A stretch of DNA of 64,000 nucleotides from Rossellomorea sp. y25 (GCF_038049935.1 NZ_CP145886.1:1178001-1242000), one strand, 5' to 3'; counted from the stretch's first letter, positions 51,047 to 61,222 are shown. The notes: generated by a model from the letters alone, not told the origin. Numbers and translations: made by a program.

Positions 51047-51090
51047 TCATCTGATGACCTGTTGACTTAAAGTGATCTACGTTTTACACT
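51047..51090 (+). promoter_or_regulatory. lutABC promoter and LutR operator
   Basis: TCATCTGATGACCTGTT (51047-51063) repeats the lutP operator with its flank. It is directly followed by TTGACT (51062-51067), a 17-bp spacer and TACACT (51085-51090), a good sigma-A promoter ~65 bp before the lutA start. Confidence 0.82.
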
Positions 51091-51153
51091 AGTACTATTA
51101 GTGAACTAGCAGAGAATTCCAATGAATTTTTCCGGAAAGTAAAGGTGAGGTCT

Positions 51154-51870
51154 ATGAAAGTATCATTATTTGTGACTTGTTTAATAGACATATTTCAGAC
51201 CGATGTGGGAATGGATACGGTTGAATTACTTGAAAGGCTTGGGTGTGAGGTTGATTTTCCAGAAAAGCAGACCTGCTGCGGTCAGCCTGCTTATAACAGT
51301 GGATATGTAGCGAAGGCGAAGGAATCAATGAAGCATATGATTTCGGTTTTTGAGAACTCGGACTATGTGATTACTCCGTCCGGATCGTGCGGAACCATGT
51401 TTAAGGAGTATCCTCATCTTTTTAAAGGGGACCTTGAATGGGAGGGGCGTGCTCAAGAATTAGCGGATAAAACGTATGAGCTTACTCAATTTATCGTCGA
51501 TGTGCTGGGAGTCGAGGATGTAGGTGCGAAGCTCGATGGGGTAGCCACCTATCATACTTCCTGTCATATGACGCGTCTGCTGGGGGTGAAGGAAGCCCCT
51601 ATGAAACTCCTAAGTCATGTGGAAGGGTTAGAAATGAAACCGCTGCCACATCGTCATGATTGCTGTGGATTTGGTGGGACATTCTCGGTGAAAATGTCCC
51701 CGATTTCAGAGCAAATGGTAGATGAAAAGGTGCAGCATGTGGAAGAAACAAAAGCTGATATTTTAATAGGTGCGGATTGCGGATGCCTGATGAATATTGG
51801 TGGGCGCATTGAGAGGCAGGGCAAGCCGGTAAAGGTCATGCATATTGCTTCTGTATTGAATAGTCGATAA
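51154..51870 (+). CDS. lutA: L-lactate oxidation complex subunit LutA
   Basis: 238 residues from ATG 51154 (AAAGGTGAGG site), matching the B. subtilis LutA length as I recall it. Two CCG-type cysteine motifs, [13 protein letters not shown] (~residue 45) and [11 protein letters not shown] (~residue 170), are the domain pair of the glycolate oxidase/heterodisulfide reductase family and bind an iron-sulphur cluster. With LutB and LutC it oxidises L-lactate to pyruvate in the cytoplasm. It is the first gene of lutABC; 16 bp separate it from lutB. Confidence 0.96.
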   Translation: MKVSLFVTCLIDIFQTDVGMDTVELLERLGCEVDFPEKQTCCGQPAYNSGYVAKAKESMKHMISVFENSDYVITPSGSCGTMFKEYPHLFKGDLEWEGRAQELADKTYELTQFIVDVLGVEDVGAKLDGVATYHTSCHMTRLLGVKEAPMKLLSHVEGLEMKPLPHRHDCCGFGGTFSVKMSPISEQMVDEKVQHVEETKADILIGADCGCLMNIGGRIERQGKPVKVMHIASVLNSR

Positions 51871-51886
51871 GAAAGGAGGAAGGCAA

Positions 51887-53326
51887 ATGGCAATGAAAAT
51901 AGGAAATCAATCCTTTAACGATCGCGTTTCAAGCGGGCTAGCCGACACGTTTATGAGGGGAGCCGTTTCCTCTGCTCAAGGGCGTTTCCGGAATGGCCGG
52001 TTAAACGCGGCCAAAGAATTGGGGAATTGGGAAGATTGGCGTAAGCTTGGGGAAGAAATTCGTTCCCATACCATCGAAAACCTTGATTACTACCTTGAGC
52101 AATTGAGTGAAAATGTAGCGGGACGCGGCGGTCATGTGTTTTTTGCGGAAACTGCAGAAGAAGCCAACGAATATATTACAAATGTTGTGAAAAAAAAGGA
52201 CGGTAAAAAAGTCGTTAAATCGAAGTCCATGGTGACAGAAGAAATCAATATGAATGAAGCCTTGGAAAAAGCGGGCTGCGAGGTTGTTGAGAGTGATCTG
52301 GGAGAATGGATACTTCAAGTCGATGATCACGATCCACCTTCTCATATCGTGACTCCTGCCCTTCATAAAAACAAGGAACAAATCCGGGAAGTATTTCGAA
52401 ACAAACTCGGCTATGACAAGACAGAAAAACCGGAAGAACTGGCTTTATTCGCACGGGAAAAGTTAAGGGAAGAATTTCTTCAGGCTGATATCGGAATCAC
52501 AGGATGTAATTTTGCCATTGCCGAATCAGGCACAATCTCTCTTGTGACCAATGAAGGGAATGCCCGTATGGTCACCACGGTGCCGAAAACGCAGATCACC
52601 GTAATGGGAATGGAGCGGATTGTCCCGACATGGGAAGAGATGGAGGTCCTCGTAAGCCTGCTGACCCGTGCCGCAGTCGGACAAAAGCTGACAAGCTATA
52701 TCACCGCTCTGACGGGTCCTAAACAAGAAGGGGAAGTGGATGGTCCTGAAGAATTTCACCTTGTAATCGTCGACAATGGCCGTTCGAAAATCTTGGGTAC
52801 CGCCTTCCAATCGATTTTACATTGTATTCGTTGTGCAGCGTGCATCAATGTGTGCCCTGTATATCGACATGTTGGCGGCCACTCGTATGGATCGATTTAT
52901 CCCGGGCCAGTGGGAGCTGTCTTGTCTCCGCTACTTGGTGGATATGAAGATTATAAAGAGCTGCCGTATGCATCCACATTATGCGGAGCTTGTACGGAAG
53001 CATGCCCGGTTAAAATTCCGCTTCACGAACATTTACTCCGTCATCGTCAGGAAATCATTGAGAAGGAAGGAAAGGCCCCTATTTTTGAAAATCTATCCAT
53101 GAAGGCCTTCAGTCTCGGAACGGCTTCACCAGCCATGTACAATATCGGGTCCAGATTCGCACCAACGACTTTTGCTGCTTTTACAAAAGACGGGAAGATT
53201 ACAAACGGCCCGGGACCATTGAAAAACTGGACCGAATCCCGTGACTTTCCTGTACCGAAGAAAGATCGATTCAGAGATTGGTATAAAAAGAGACAGAAGG
53301 AGGGAAAAGCGGATGAGCATCGGTAA
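51887..53326 (+). CDS. lutB: L-lactate oxidation complex subunit LutB
   Basis: 479 residues, the same as B. subtilis LutB. The N-terminal LUD-type domain ([23 protein letters not shown]) is followed by two 4Fe-4S motifs, [14 protein letters not shown] (~residue 315) and [13 protein letters not shown] (~residue 365), for electron transfer. The start ATG has a GGAGGAAGG site. The end overlaps lutC by 14 bp, giving translational coupling. Confidence 0.97.
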   Translation: MAMKIGNQSFNDRVSSGLADTFMRGAVSSAQGRFRNGRLNAAKELGNWEDWRKLGEEIRSHTIENLDYYLEQLSENVAGRGGHVFFAETAEEANEYITNVVKKKDGKKVVKSKSMVTEEINMNEALEKAGCEVVESDLGEWILQVDDHDPPSHIVTPALHKNKEQIREVFRNKLGYDKTEKPEELALFAREKLREEFLQADIGITGCNFAIAESGTISLVTNEGNARMVTTVPKTQITVMGMERIVPTWEEMEVLVSLLTRAAVGQKLTSYITALTGPKQEGEVDGPEEFHLVIVDNGRSKILGTAFQSILHCIRCAACINVCPVYRHVGGHSYGSIYPGPVGAVLSPLLGGYEDYKELPYASTLCGACTEACPVKIPLHEHLLRHRQEIIEKEGKAPIFENLSMKAFSLGTASPAMYNIGSRFAPTTFAAFTKDGKITNGPGPLKNWTESRDFPVPKKDRFRDWYKKRQKEGKADEHR

Positions 53327-54017
53327 TATCAAGAATCGTGATTCATTTTTGAATAACCTGGCATCTCACCTGGGAAGAGAGCGCAAATCGCATGTTGACA
53401 AGCCTCAATGGAATCACAACCCCCAATGGGAAGTGTACAAAGATTACTCTCAGGATCAACTCGTTGACGTATTTAAGAAGCAGTGCCAGATTATTCATAC
53501 CGACGTACATGAAACCGTTGCTTCTGAGTTATCCACGCTGATCCCCCACCTTATAAGGGATTACGGTGGGAAAACAGTTGTGACCTGGGATGACCCGCGA
53601 TTTGCCGAGTTTGGTCTATCTGATTTTGGAGATGACGGGATGGATGTACGTGTATGGGATCGAAATAGCGGAGAAGAGAATCTTGCTTATTCAGCGACTG
53701 CTGATATCGGTATTACCTTTAGCGATGCCACACTTGCCGAGTCGGGGACGGTTGTCTTATATAGTGATGATGGTAAGGGACGTGCAGTCAGCTTGCTCCC
53801 TGCTGTCTACATCGCCATCATCCCCAAAAGTACGATCGTCCCAAGGATGACCCAAGTGGCCAGAGACATTCACAATAAAATCGAAAGCGGTGAACGTGTC
53901 GCATCCTGCGTGAACTTCATATCAGGTCCAAGCAACAGCGCGGATATTGAAATGAATTTGATTGTGGGTGTGCATGGTCCTGTTAAGGCTACGTATATAA
54001 TTGTGGATGATCAATGA
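53313..54017 (+). CDS. lutC: L-lactate oxidation complex subunit LutC
   Basis: 234 residues from ATG 53313 (AAGGAGGGA site); the longer upstream frame overlaps lutB and lacks its own site. The LUD domain is visible in [40 protein letters not shown] and the C-terminal [19 protein letters not shown]. It completes the LutABC complex and the operon, followed by a strong terminator. Confidence 0.95.
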   Translation: MSIGNIKNRDSFLNNLASHLGRERKSHVDKPQWNHNPQWEVYKDYSQDQLVDVFKKQCQIIHTDVHETVASELSTLIPHLIRDYGGKTVVTWDDPRFAEFGLSDFGDDGMDVRVWDRNSGEENLAYSATADIGITFSDATLAESGTVVLYSDDGKGRAVSLLPAVYIAIIPKSTIVPRMTQVARDIHNKIESGERVASCVNFISGPSNSADIEMNLIVGVHGPVKATYIIVDDQ

Positions 54018-54027
54018 AAAATCCTGG

Positions 54028-54068
54028 ACCTGATTACTGGTTTATGTACCAGTGATCAGGTTTTTTTT
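54028..54068 (+). terminator. Intrinsic terminator after lutABC
   Basis: CCTGATTACTGG pairs with CCAGTGATCAGG (one mismatch), followed by eight T. Confidence 0.93.
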
Positions 54069-54154
54069 ATTAGAAAAGGGGAGGGGAACTTCTCCATCAT
54101 TCACTCAATTTAGGCCAACCCCCACCATACCAATATCTCCTCTTCAACACGTGA

Positions 54155-54205
54155 TTGACTCTTTATATTCATCATGTTACTATAAAGTCACATATTATAG
54201 GTGAC
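54155..54205 (+). promoter_or_regulatory. Promoter and inverted repeat before the fused ArsR-SRPBCC gene
   Basis: TTGACT (54155-54160), 17-bp spacer, TACTAT (54178-54183). GTCAC-N9-GTGAC (54187-54205) lies just downstream, a possible self-operator. Confidence 0.6.
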
Positions 54206-54245
54206 CAATCATTCACATGTAAAACACAATGAAAGGATCGTTAAT

Positions 54246-55022
54246 ATGAAGGACGAACTTTCCACATTATTTAAGGCGCTGGGGCACCCGATAAGAAGGG
54301 AAATCCTGGACCTGTTAAAGCAGTCGGCAAGAACAACCGGTGAACTGAATGAGCATTTTCCCGAGGTGACAAGATATGCGATCATGAAACATTTGACGAT
54401 CTTGGAGGAAGGGAATTTGGTGGTGGTGAAGCGGGAAGGGAAGTACCGACGAAATTACCTTAACGCGGTTCCGCTTCAGGAAATGCACAATCGGTGGGTA
54501 GGAAAGTATATGGAGTCTACCGCCAATTCGCTGTTAAAGTTACAGGCATTGGCAGAAAACAAAGGGGGAGAAGAAGGAATGGAAAGAAGTAAAGTATTTC
54601 GTATTGAGCAAGAATTGATGATAGATGCACCAAGGGAACAGGTATTTAAAGCGTTAACCGAGCAAGCGGGGGATTGGTGGGAGTTTAAATTGGCTCCTGA
54701 GGGAGTAAGTTCACAATTCACATTTGATCCTGTACCTGGTGGGCAATTTATTGAGAAGTGGCGTGAAAACGAGGGGGCACTTTGGGGAACGGTGTATTAC
54801 GTTAATGCTCCTGAGGAAATCCGTCTCCATGGCCACCTTGGTATGCAAGGTGCCGTAAACAGTGCATACACATACCGCTTGATTGAAAAAGGCGATTCCA
54901 CGCTTCTTCAGCTATCCCATACTGCATCAGGAGTCATTGAAGACGATTGGCAGGAAAAGCATTCAGAAGGGTGGAGTTACCTACTGGGTACCCTGCTGAA
55001 AAAATATGTGGAAGAGAAATAA
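54246..55022 (+). CDS. ArsR helix-turn-helix fused to an SRPBCC (AHSA1-like) domain
   Basis: 258 residues from ATG 54246. Residues ~1-95 are an ArsR winged helix-turn-helix (LFKALGHPIRREILDLLKQSARTTGELNEHFPEVTRYAIMKHLTIL). After a linker (ENKGGEEGMERSK) residues ~125-258 form an AHSA1-type SRPBCC domain (LMIDAPREQVFKALTEQAGDWWEF; FDPVPGGQFIEKW). The regulator therefore carries its own probable ligand pocket, unlike the split pair at 45.7-46.4 kb. The next gene is another SRPBCC protein, 32 bp downstream, and may be co-expressed. Confidence 0.9.
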   Translation: MKDELSTLFKALGHPIRREILDLLKQSARTTGELNEHFPEVTRYAIMKHLTILEEGNLVVVKREGKYRRNYLNAVPLQEMHNRWVGKYMESTANSLLKLQALAENKGGEEGMERSKVFRIEQELMIDAPREQVFKALTEQAGDWWEFKLAPEGVSSQFTFDPVPGGQFIEKWRENEGALWGTVYYVNAPEEIRLHGHLGMQGAVNSAYTYRLIEKGDSTLLQLSHTASGVIEDDWQEKHSEGWSYLLGTLLKKYVEEK

Positions 55023-55054
55023 AAATACGAAAAAGTTCATAAAAGGTGATAAAA

Positions 55055-55489
55055 ATGGTAGATGTACTGACAGAAATAACCATTCGCTGCCCGCTTCATA
55101 AGGTTTCGGAGTATGCTTCCGATCCAGAAAATGCACCAGAATGGTACGTAAATATTGATTCGGCAGAATGGTTGACGGATAAGCCTTTATCCATTGACTC
55201 TCAAGTTGCATTTAAAGCAAAATTCTTAGGGAAGGAACTCTCTTACGTTTATGAAATTACGGAGTTTATCCCGGGTGAGAAGCTTGTAATGAAAACCGCA
55301 AACGGACCGTTTCCAATGGAAACCACCTATACATGGGAGGCACTTGATGAACAAGTGACAAGGATGACTCTCCGAAATCAAGGAAAGCCCACCGGTTTTT
55401 CTAAATGGGTGGCGCCTTTTATGTCTACCATGATGAAAAAAGCGAACAAAAAGGATTTAAAAAGAATCAAAGACATTTTGGAGAGCTAA
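55055..55489 (+). CDS. SRPBCC-family protein (polyketide cyclase/dehydrase type)
   Basis: 144 residues from ATG 55055, with AAAGGTGAT upstream. The Bet v1-like fold is recognised from VLTEITIRCPLHKVSEYASDPENAPEWYVNI and FIPGEKLVMKTANGPFPMETTYTWEAL, and the C-terminal helix GFSKWVAPFMSTMMKKANKKDLKRIK. It binds a hydrophobic ligand of unknown identity. It follows the fused ArsR-SRPBCC gene and shares its terminator. Confidence 0.88.
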   Translation: MVDVLTEITIRCPLHKVSEYASDPENAPEWYVNIDSAEWLTDKPLSIDSQVAFKAKFLGKELSYVYEITEFIPGEKLVMKTANGPFPMETTYTWEALDEQVTRMTLRNQGKPTGFSKWVAPFMSTMMKKANKKDLKRIKDILES

Positions 55490-55537
55490 AAGGAAGAAGG
55501 CTGTTTTCTTGAAACTAAAGAATTCAGCCTTCCTTTT
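55489..55537 (+). terminator. Intrinsic terminator after the SRPBCC gene
   Basis: AAGGAAGAAGGCTG pairs with CAGCCTTCCTT (bulged), followed by TTTTCTT. A second hairpin, AGTCTGC...GCAGACT, at about 55597-55622 precedes the CotA stop and may end the cotA transcript on the minus strand. Confidence 0.72.
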
Positions 55538-55633
55538 TCTTGTGGAATGGTGAGCAAGAAAAATCTGGTGTGTATCCCCTGTCTGCCTAAAAAGAGAAGT
55601 CTGCTCCTGAAAAGGGGCAGACTGTATTCAGGT

Positions 55634-57166
55634 TCATTTGATCACCACATAAGGCCTCATCATTTCATAATCCTCATGCTCTAAAATATGACAATGCCAG
55701 ACATATAACCCTGTATAAGGACCGAATGGCACAATAATCCGTGTCATTTCCCCTGGGTTTGCACAAACCGTATCTTTCAAGCCCTGCTCATTGGCCTCGG
55801 GTTTGATACGAGGTCCAATGGGTACAACACTCCCTCCCGTTTGATAGATCTCCTTATCGAATTTCTGTCGGTCGAGGACTTGAAACCTGACCAAATGCAA
55901 GTGGATGGGGTGGGATTCTTCTGTTACGTTGATGAAATTCCATATCTCAATACTCCAAAGAAGGGGCATTTCTGTAATTGGATCCGACCATAATTGATTA
56001 TTTAAAAGGTGAATTTCCCGCTTGTATTGATCATTACTCATGTTCAACAGAAGATTTCTGGTTTGATAAGCATTGCTCTCTTTCAACCTTGGTACAGCAT
56101 TTAATGTTGATGGAATCTTGCTCGTATCTGTCCCTACGAGTGGTTTGTTCACACGGAACTGCATCAGGACTCCCGTCGTATCAGGATCAGGAAGATCACC
56201 CGTTGGAAAAGGTGCCGGCGCATCGTTTTGGATGGTTATGACTTGCCCTCTCATGGAAGAAAAGTCCAGGATGACATCCGCTCGTTCAGCTGGAGAGAGT
56301 AATATCTTCCGGACGTTAACAGGTGCAGGGAGGAGACCTTGATCGGAACCGATTTGGATAAACGGATGATCGTTAGAGAGTGAGAGTTGATACGTCCGGG
56401 AATTAGAAGCATTGATTATCCGAAAGCGATAGCGGCGTGGTTGGACTTCTAAGTATGGCCATACCATCCCGTTAATCAGGATCGTGTCTCCAAAGAAATT
56501 AGAGCGGATGGAGGGATTGACGTAAGTATTGGGAGGATCAGGCTGTGAAGGATAGTAGAGTGATCCATCTTTATTGAAGGAACGATCCATGATCACCAAG
56601 GGAATATCGTATGGAACTTGGGGTAAGGACAAAGACCTCTCCTTTTCGTCATGGATGATATAAGCACCTGCGAGTCCGGCATATATATTCAGGCGGGTGA
56701 TCCCTACTGCATGGTCATGGTACCAAAGAGTAGTGGCTGGCTGTTGATTGGGGTACGTGTAGACTTTCACTGCAAAGAAAGGACCGACCTCTTTAAAGTC
56801 CTTTGTAAACCAGGCATCTGGGTAACCGTCGCTCGTATCAGGGGTAGCGCCACCATGAAGATGAACCACGGTACGGACCTCCGGGTTATCCTTTTCCGCC
56901 CCGTGAACAGTTGTATCGATGGGGAGGAAATGCTCCTCTGGAAGTTCATTTTTCCATAGTACCCGCACAGTTTGATTGCGTTTCGCTCTAAAGGTAGGAC
57001 CTGGGAATTGTCCGTTGTAACCCCATATTTTAGTAGGAGGGAGATCCCGGTGAAGCTTTTGCATTCCCTCCTTCATGGTCACTTCGTAATAAAGGGAATC
57101 CTTGTGCGAAGAGGTGGGATGGATCGTTCCCATGACAGGCAGCTGGTCGACGAATTTCTCAAGCAT
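55634..57166 (-). CDS. cotA: CotA-type spore coat laccase (multicopper oxidase)
   Basis: 510 residues from ATG 57166, six bases after AGGAGG (ATG 57169 gives one more residue). All copper motifs are present: VVHLHGGATPD, LWYHDHAVGI, HPIHLHLV and the T1/T3 run WHCHILEHEDYEMM. It aligns closely with B. subtilis CotA (513 residues), beginning MLEKFVDQLP. CotA is an outer spore-coat enzyme that oxidises phenolic compounds and makes brown pigment. No signal peptide is present, as expected for a coat protein. It is monocistronic; a clear sigma-K promoter is not visible by eye. Confidence 0.97.
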   Translation of the reverse strand: MLEKFVDQLPVMGTIHPTSSHKDSLYYEVTMKEGMQKLHRDLPPTKIWGYNGQFPGPTFRAKRNQTVRVLWKNELPEEHFLPIDTTVHGAEKDNPEVRTVVHLHGGATPDTSDGYPDAWFTKDFKEVGPFFAVKVYTYPNQQPATTLWYHDHAVGITRLNIYAGLAGAYIIHDEKERSLSLPQVPYDIPLVIMDRSFNKDGSLYYPSQPDPPNTYVNPSIRSNFFGDTILINGMVWPYLEVQPRRYRFRIINASNSRTYQLSLSNDHPFIQIGSDQGLLPAPVNVRKILLSPAERADVILDFSSMRGQVITIQNDAPAPFPTGDLPDPDTTGVLMQFRVNKPLVGTDTSKIPSTLNAVPRLKESNAYQTRNLLLNMSNDQYKREIHLLNNQLWSDPITEMPLLWSIEIWNFINVTEESHPIHLHLVRFQVLDRQKFDKEIYQTGGSVVPIGPRIKPEANEQGLKDTVCANPGEMTRIIVPFGPYTGLYVWHCHILEHEDYEMMRPYVVIK

Positions 57167-57380
57167 CATAATCCTCCTTTATATGGAACCATTTATTGAT
57201 ATGTATTTCGGTCGTTTTTGAAATATCCTCTTTCCCTATAAAAAAGGTAGAATACACTATTCCCATTGGAGGGTAGCGTTTTTTGTCGGGCTCCTTTACT
57301 TCAGTTTAAATTCTCCATAAATCATCATAAATTTGTTACACTATCTAAGTTGCTAAATCGTTCAATCATTGGAGGAAGTC

Positions 57381-58247
57381 ATGTCAAATCGAAATAAAGG
57401 AATACTCCTATTACTTCTATCAGCGTTTGGTTTCTCCCTGATGGCTGCATTCGTGAAGCTGTCAGGAGATGTGCCGACGATCCAAAAAACTTTTTTCAGG
57501 AACATCGTTTCTGCATTCATCGCATTCGGTTTTGTCCGCTATCATAAGGAGCGATTATTCGGTAAGAAAGAAAATCAGAAGCTGCTGTTGCTGCGCTCCA
57601 GTTTAGGGGCTGTCGGGATCGTCCTGTTCTTCTATGCGATTGATCATCTGGTGTTATCCGATGCCGATATGTTGAATAAGCTCAGTCCGTTCCTGACCAT
57701 CATTTTCTCGGCTATTTTCTTGAGGGAAAGGACACGTGTTTTCCAGGTAGTGGCGATCATCATTGCGTTTATCGGTACCTTGTTTATCATCAAACCTGCG
57801 TTCTCCTTTGATGTTATTCCATATTTGGCTGGAGTGTTTTCTGCTATTTTCGCAGCAGGGGCATACACGGTCCTTCGTGTGTTGGGAAGCAGAGAGAAAT
57901 TTTATACGGTAGTCTTTTACTTTTCATTTTTTACGACTGTCGTACTTATTCCGTTCGTGATCGCTTTTTATGAACCGATGAGCGCTCAGCAATGGATTTA
58001 TCTATTATCCGCCGGCGTTTTCGCGACAGTGGGTCAGTTCGGAATCACGATGGCTTACAAGTTTGCACCTGCAAGGGAAATATCAATCTTTTTCTATTCA
58101 ACCGTCGTGTATTCCGCCATGATCAGCATCTTCTTATTCGGGCAGATTCCTGACGTATTAAGCATCATCGGATACGTCATCATCTTTGCTGCTTCGTTAT
58201 ATATGTTTTTGAAAAATAATCAAGCAGGTAACAAATCAGAAGCATGA
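57381..58247 (+). CDS. EamA/DMT-family transporter
   Basis: 288 residues from ATG 57381 (GGAGGAA site). There are ten predicted membrane helices in two EamA halves; the first begins ILLLLLSAFGFSLMAAFVKLSGDVP, the second YLAGVFSAIFAAGAYTVLRVLG. This branch (RarD/YojE-like with FRNIVSAFIAFGF) exports metabolites of unknown identity. It is monocistronic with its own terminator, and diverges from cotA across ~215 bp. Confidence 0.9.
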   Translation: MSNRNKGILLLLLSAFGFSLMAAFVKLSGDVPTIQKTFFRNIVSAFIAFGFVRYHKERLFGKKENQKLLLLRSSLGAVGIVLFFYAIDHLVLSDADMLNKLSPFLTIIFSAIFLRERTRVFQVVAIIIAFIGTLFIIKPAFSFDVIPYLAGVFSAIFAAGAYTVLRVLGSREKFYTVVFYFSFFTTVVLIPFVIAFYEPMSAQQWIYLLSAGVFATVGQFGITMAYKFAPAREISIFFYSTVVYSAMISIFLFGQIPDVLSIIGYVIIFAASLYMFLKNNQAGNKSEA

Positions 58248-58254
58248 TTCCTTT

Positions 58255-58287
58255 CCTCATCCCTTTACCGGATGGGGATTTTTTTGT
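58255..58287 (+). terminator. Intrinsic terminator after the DMT gene
   Basis: CCTCATCCC pairs with GGATGGGG-type bases, followed by seven T. Confidence 0.8.
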
Positions 58288-58391
58288 TAAGGAAAGAGAA
58301 AATGACAGCTTTTTGAAAATCAGTATTTCCAAAAAAGCTGAAAGAGCTATAATGTAAGTATATGGAATTAATTGCGGAGAGGGGAGTTTTC

Positions 58392-59414
58392 ATGGTCCTG
58401 CGCGAAACAAAATCAGCCAAGTGGGCAATCGCCCTGTTAGGTGTCGTTCTCCTTAGTAATCTTTTATTGTATCAATCAGTGGTTCAACGATTTCTATCGA
58501 TAGAATTGGAGAGGGGAGTAGTCATAGGATCTCTACTGGATTTGATGATTATTTCCCCGGCCCTGGCCTATGCCGCATTCAAACTGTCGAAGAAACAAGT
58601 CGTTGGATTGATGGTATTCGGCCTTGTGTTAGCCAGATTCATCATTCCTGAAGAATTATTTGAACCGTTCACTATCCTTCTCTATTCCGGGATCGGTTTA
58701 GAAGTATTATTCCTGGCAGCAGAGGTTGGGCTTATCTTCCTTGCTGTACGAAAATTCCCCGAAATTCGATCTGCCATGAGATCATCTGGAGTAGGACCGA
58801 TCTTTTCTTTGCTGCCGGCAGTAGAGAAAAAAGTGACCGGTCACATTCTGAACCGGATCCTTTCCTCAGAGGTGTTAATGGTTTACTATGCTCTATTGTG
58901 CTGGCGCAGCAAACCTCCTGTCCATGCCGGTGCAGTAACGATGCATCATAAGACCAGTGCCGTTGCCATGAACATCATGCTCATCCATGCCGTCGTGATC
59001 GAGACGATCGGTATCCACTGGTGGCTTCATTCCAAGCTTCCGATTCTGTCTTTCATTCTCTTGATTCTGAACGTTTATACCGTTCTATTGTTTATAGCTG
59101 AAATTCAGATTACCAGGCTGCATCCACTGGAAGTGAAAAATGGTCATCTTTATGTGACGCAAGGGTTGATGCAACGAATAGGCTTACCTCTTAATCAAAT
59201 TGAACAAATCGAATGGGGGAGGAAACCTGGCAAAGAAGCACTCGTTTTCATGCATAAAGACTTTGAAGAGATTCATCCACAAGTCGTTCTATCTTTGAAA
59301 GAACCAGTGGAAGCAACGATGTTTATGGGGAGAAAGCAAAGAGTCTCTGAAATTGCTCTAAGGGTGGATGAGCCGGAGAGGTTGAAGGAATTGTTGGAGG
59401 TAAGGAATTCATGA
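58392..59414 (+). CDS. Polytopic membrane protein with C-terminal cytosolic tail
   Basis: 340 residues from ATG 58392, set by the GGAGAGGGGAG site. Six to seven hydrophobic segments fill residues ~10-255. They are followed by a beta-rich soluble tail (LHPLEVKNGHLYVTQGLMQRIGLPLNQIEQIEW) that resembles the PH-like tails of bacterial membrane proteins. Similar Bacillus proteins carry the misleading name beta-carotene monooxygenase, for which I see no support. Function unknown. Confidence 0.68.
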   Translation: MVLRETKSAKWAIALLGVVLLSNLLLYQSVVQRFLSIELERGVVIGSLLDLMIISPALAYAAFKLSKKQVVGLMVFGLVLARFIIPEELFEPFTILLYSGIGLEVLFLAAEVGLIFLAVRKFPEIRSAMRSSGVGPIFSLLPAVEKKVTGHILNRILSSEVLMVYYALLCWRSKPPVHAGAVTMHHKTSAVAMNIMLIHAVVIETIGIHWWLHSKLPILSFILLILNVYTVLLFIAEIQITRLHPLEVKNGHLYVTQGLMQRIGLPLNQIEQIEWGRKPGKEALVFMHKDFEEIHPQVVLSLKEPVEATMFMGRKQRVSEIALRVDEPERLKELLEVRNS

Positions 59415-59449
59415 AAAAAGTGCCTGACTTTTAATAAAGTCAGGCACTC
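59414..59449 (-). terminator. Intrinsic terminator of the ABC/two-component operon
   Basis: On the minus strand AGTGCCTGACTTT pairs with AAAGTCAGGCACT, followed by TTTTTTC. It also sits at the end of the convergent membrane-protein gene. Confidence 0.88.
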
Positions 59450-59457
59450 AGCATCGA

Positions 59458-60111
59458 TCACTTCATCCGATACACCCAATCACAATGCCCGATCATCGTT
59501 TCATCATGTGTCACCATGATGGTGGCGATATTTCTTTCCTTTGTTTCCTTGGCGAGAAGCTCCACGACGGACTTGCCGCGAGCTTGATCCAGGCTTGCAG
59601 TAGGTTCATCTGCGAGGATCAATCTTGGTTCGTTCATGAGGGCACGGGCGATGGCAACCCGCTGCTGCTCCCCGCCTGACAGCTGTTCAGGATAATGGGA
59701 CCTGCGATCAGCCAATCCGAGGTGGGATAATAATTCCCCTGCCCGTTTCCGGAGTCTGTCCCCCTGTTTATTCAGCTTTCCTACAAACACTAATTGCTCT
59801 TCCACCGTTAAAAAAGGAACCAGGTTTGATTGTTGAAAGATAAAGCCGATCTCTTTGAGGCGAAGGGATGTTTGTTCTTTCTCGTTTAGATTGTGGACGT
59901 TTCGCCCGTTCATTTTCACTTCACCACTCGACGGACTGGTTAAGGCTCCTATGATGGAGAGAAGCGTACTTTTTCCCGATCCGGAAGGTCCTAATATGGC
60001 ACCGAACTCACCTGGATTTACCCTCATGGATACATGGTCCAATACCTTCAGCTTCTCATTTCCCTGTTCATATGTTTTGCTCACATCATGTAACTCTAAA
60101 ATGGCTGTCAT
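59458..60111 (-). CDS. ABC transporter ATPase, MacB/LolD type
   Basis: 217 residues. Walker [10 protein letters not shown] (~residue 40), Q-loop [11 protein letters not shown], signature [15 protein letters not shown] (~residue 140), Walker [13 protein letters not shown] and the switch His in VTHDE. This is the usual partner of FtsX-like permeases. Its ATG lies 1 bp after the permease stop. It powers export or extraction of a lipid, peptide or antibiotic by the adjacent permease; the substrate is unknown. Confidence 0.95.
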   Translation of the reverse strand: MTAILELHDVSKTYEQGNEKLKVLDHVSMRVNPGEFGAILGPSGSGKSTLLSIIGALTSPSSGEVKMNGRNVHNLNEKEQTSLRLKEIGFIFQQSNLVPFLTVEEQLVFVGKLNKQGDRLRKRAGELLSHLGLADRRSHYPEQLSGGEQQRVAIARALMNEPRLILADEPTASLDQARGKSVVELLAKETKERNIATIMVTHDETMIGHCDWVYRMK

Positions 60112-60112
60112 C

Positions 60113-61171
60113 TTATTTCACACTCCCGATTGCTTGTAATGGATCCACAGTCACAATGCTTCTAAAGGATAAAAGGGAACCGATCCACGCCATCAATAGA
60201 ATTAATGCACTGTTGAATAGGATCATGGTGACCGATAATTCAAAAGGTACGTCTGCCGGAATCACTAATGTAAGTCCGAAGGTAACGACATTCCCTGCAA
60301 CGATGCCTGCGATGGTAAGGGTGGAAATTTGCGCGAATAGTGCACCGAGAAGAATGCCCGCTTTCGTCCCGATCGCTTTTAAAACACCGTATTGGTGAAG
60401 TTTTTGCAGGGTCATGACATAGAAGAAGGTGGCTAATACAATCGCTGATATGATGAGCAGAAAGATCACCATCATATTCAGTGAGCCTTGCTCTGCAGAA
60501 TAGCCAGGCACATTAGATAGAATCTCTTCTTTAGACACGGTATCCATTTTTGAAGGCGTGTCTATCATTCCTTCATTCGTAAATAGAATCGCTTGGTATG
60601 TGAGCGAATCGCCATAAAGATCCTCCCATGTTTCTAAAGATGTAAAAACGGCCGGCGTGTGGCCGTAGCTGAATCGTTTTTTAGTAAATCCCTTGATCAC
60701 CCACTTTTTGTCGTCGTAGGTGAAAGAATCCCCAATCTCCAACCCTTCTTTCTTCAGGCCAGGATCAGCAAGAACTTCATAGGGAGCAAGCTTCGGGTGA
60801 TCTGCCGTCGTTGGCATAAAAGTACTGTCGGGGTCAGCGGCAAATAGGCTTACATTTACCGTCTTGCCCCCCTGATCGATCTCTACCATTTTCAAACCAA
60901 GAGGAGATCCTCCTTTTATAGAAGCAATCTCTTGTTCTGTTATCTGTGATCGTTCAAGCTGATGCTTGTCACCAGCTTCCACCACATACGTGTCAGCAGG
61001 CATATTCTTTATAGCCGAAGCGTTATCCACCGATAATCCATTGGCAAGTCCTGATATCGATAGTACCAGGCTCGTGATTAATGTGATAATGCCTATAATT
61101 AATAAAAACTTTACCTTCCCATAGCGCATTTCTTTCCATGCTAGAAACAAAAAAATCACCTTCCCTTTCAT
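60113..61171 (-). CDS. FtsX/MacB-type ABC permease
   Basis: 352 residues. One N-terminal membrane helix (~residues 20-45), a large external domain (~residues 46-230), then three C-terminal helices with LQKLHQYGVLKAIGTKAG between the first two, the FtsX-family hallmark. It is followed by its ATPase and preceded 51 bp upstream by the histidine kinase gene. The set resembles detection and export modules against envelope-active compounds, although permease length and single-permease layout differ from BceAB. Confidence 0.92.
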   Translation of the reverse strand: MKGKVIFLFLAWKEMRYGKVKFLLIIGIITLITSLVLSISGLANGLSVDNASAIKNMPADTYVVEAGDKHQLERSQITEQEIASIKGGSPLGLKMVEIDQGGKTVNVSLFAADPDSTFMPTTADHPKLAPYEVLADPGLKKEGLEIGDSFTYDDKKWVIKGFTKKRFSYGHTPAVFTSLETWEDLYGDSLTYQAILFTNEGMIDTPSKMDTVSKEEILSNVPGYSAEQGSLNMMVIFLLIISAIVLATFFYVMTLQKLHQYGVLKAIGTKAGILLGALFAQISTLTIAGIVAGNVVTFGLTLVIPADVPFELSVTMILFNSALILLMAWIGSLLSFRSIVTVDPLQAIGSVK

Positions 61172-61222
61172 TACTTCTCACTAATGATAAAAGAGAAGTA
61201 TGAACGGAAGATGAACAACGGA

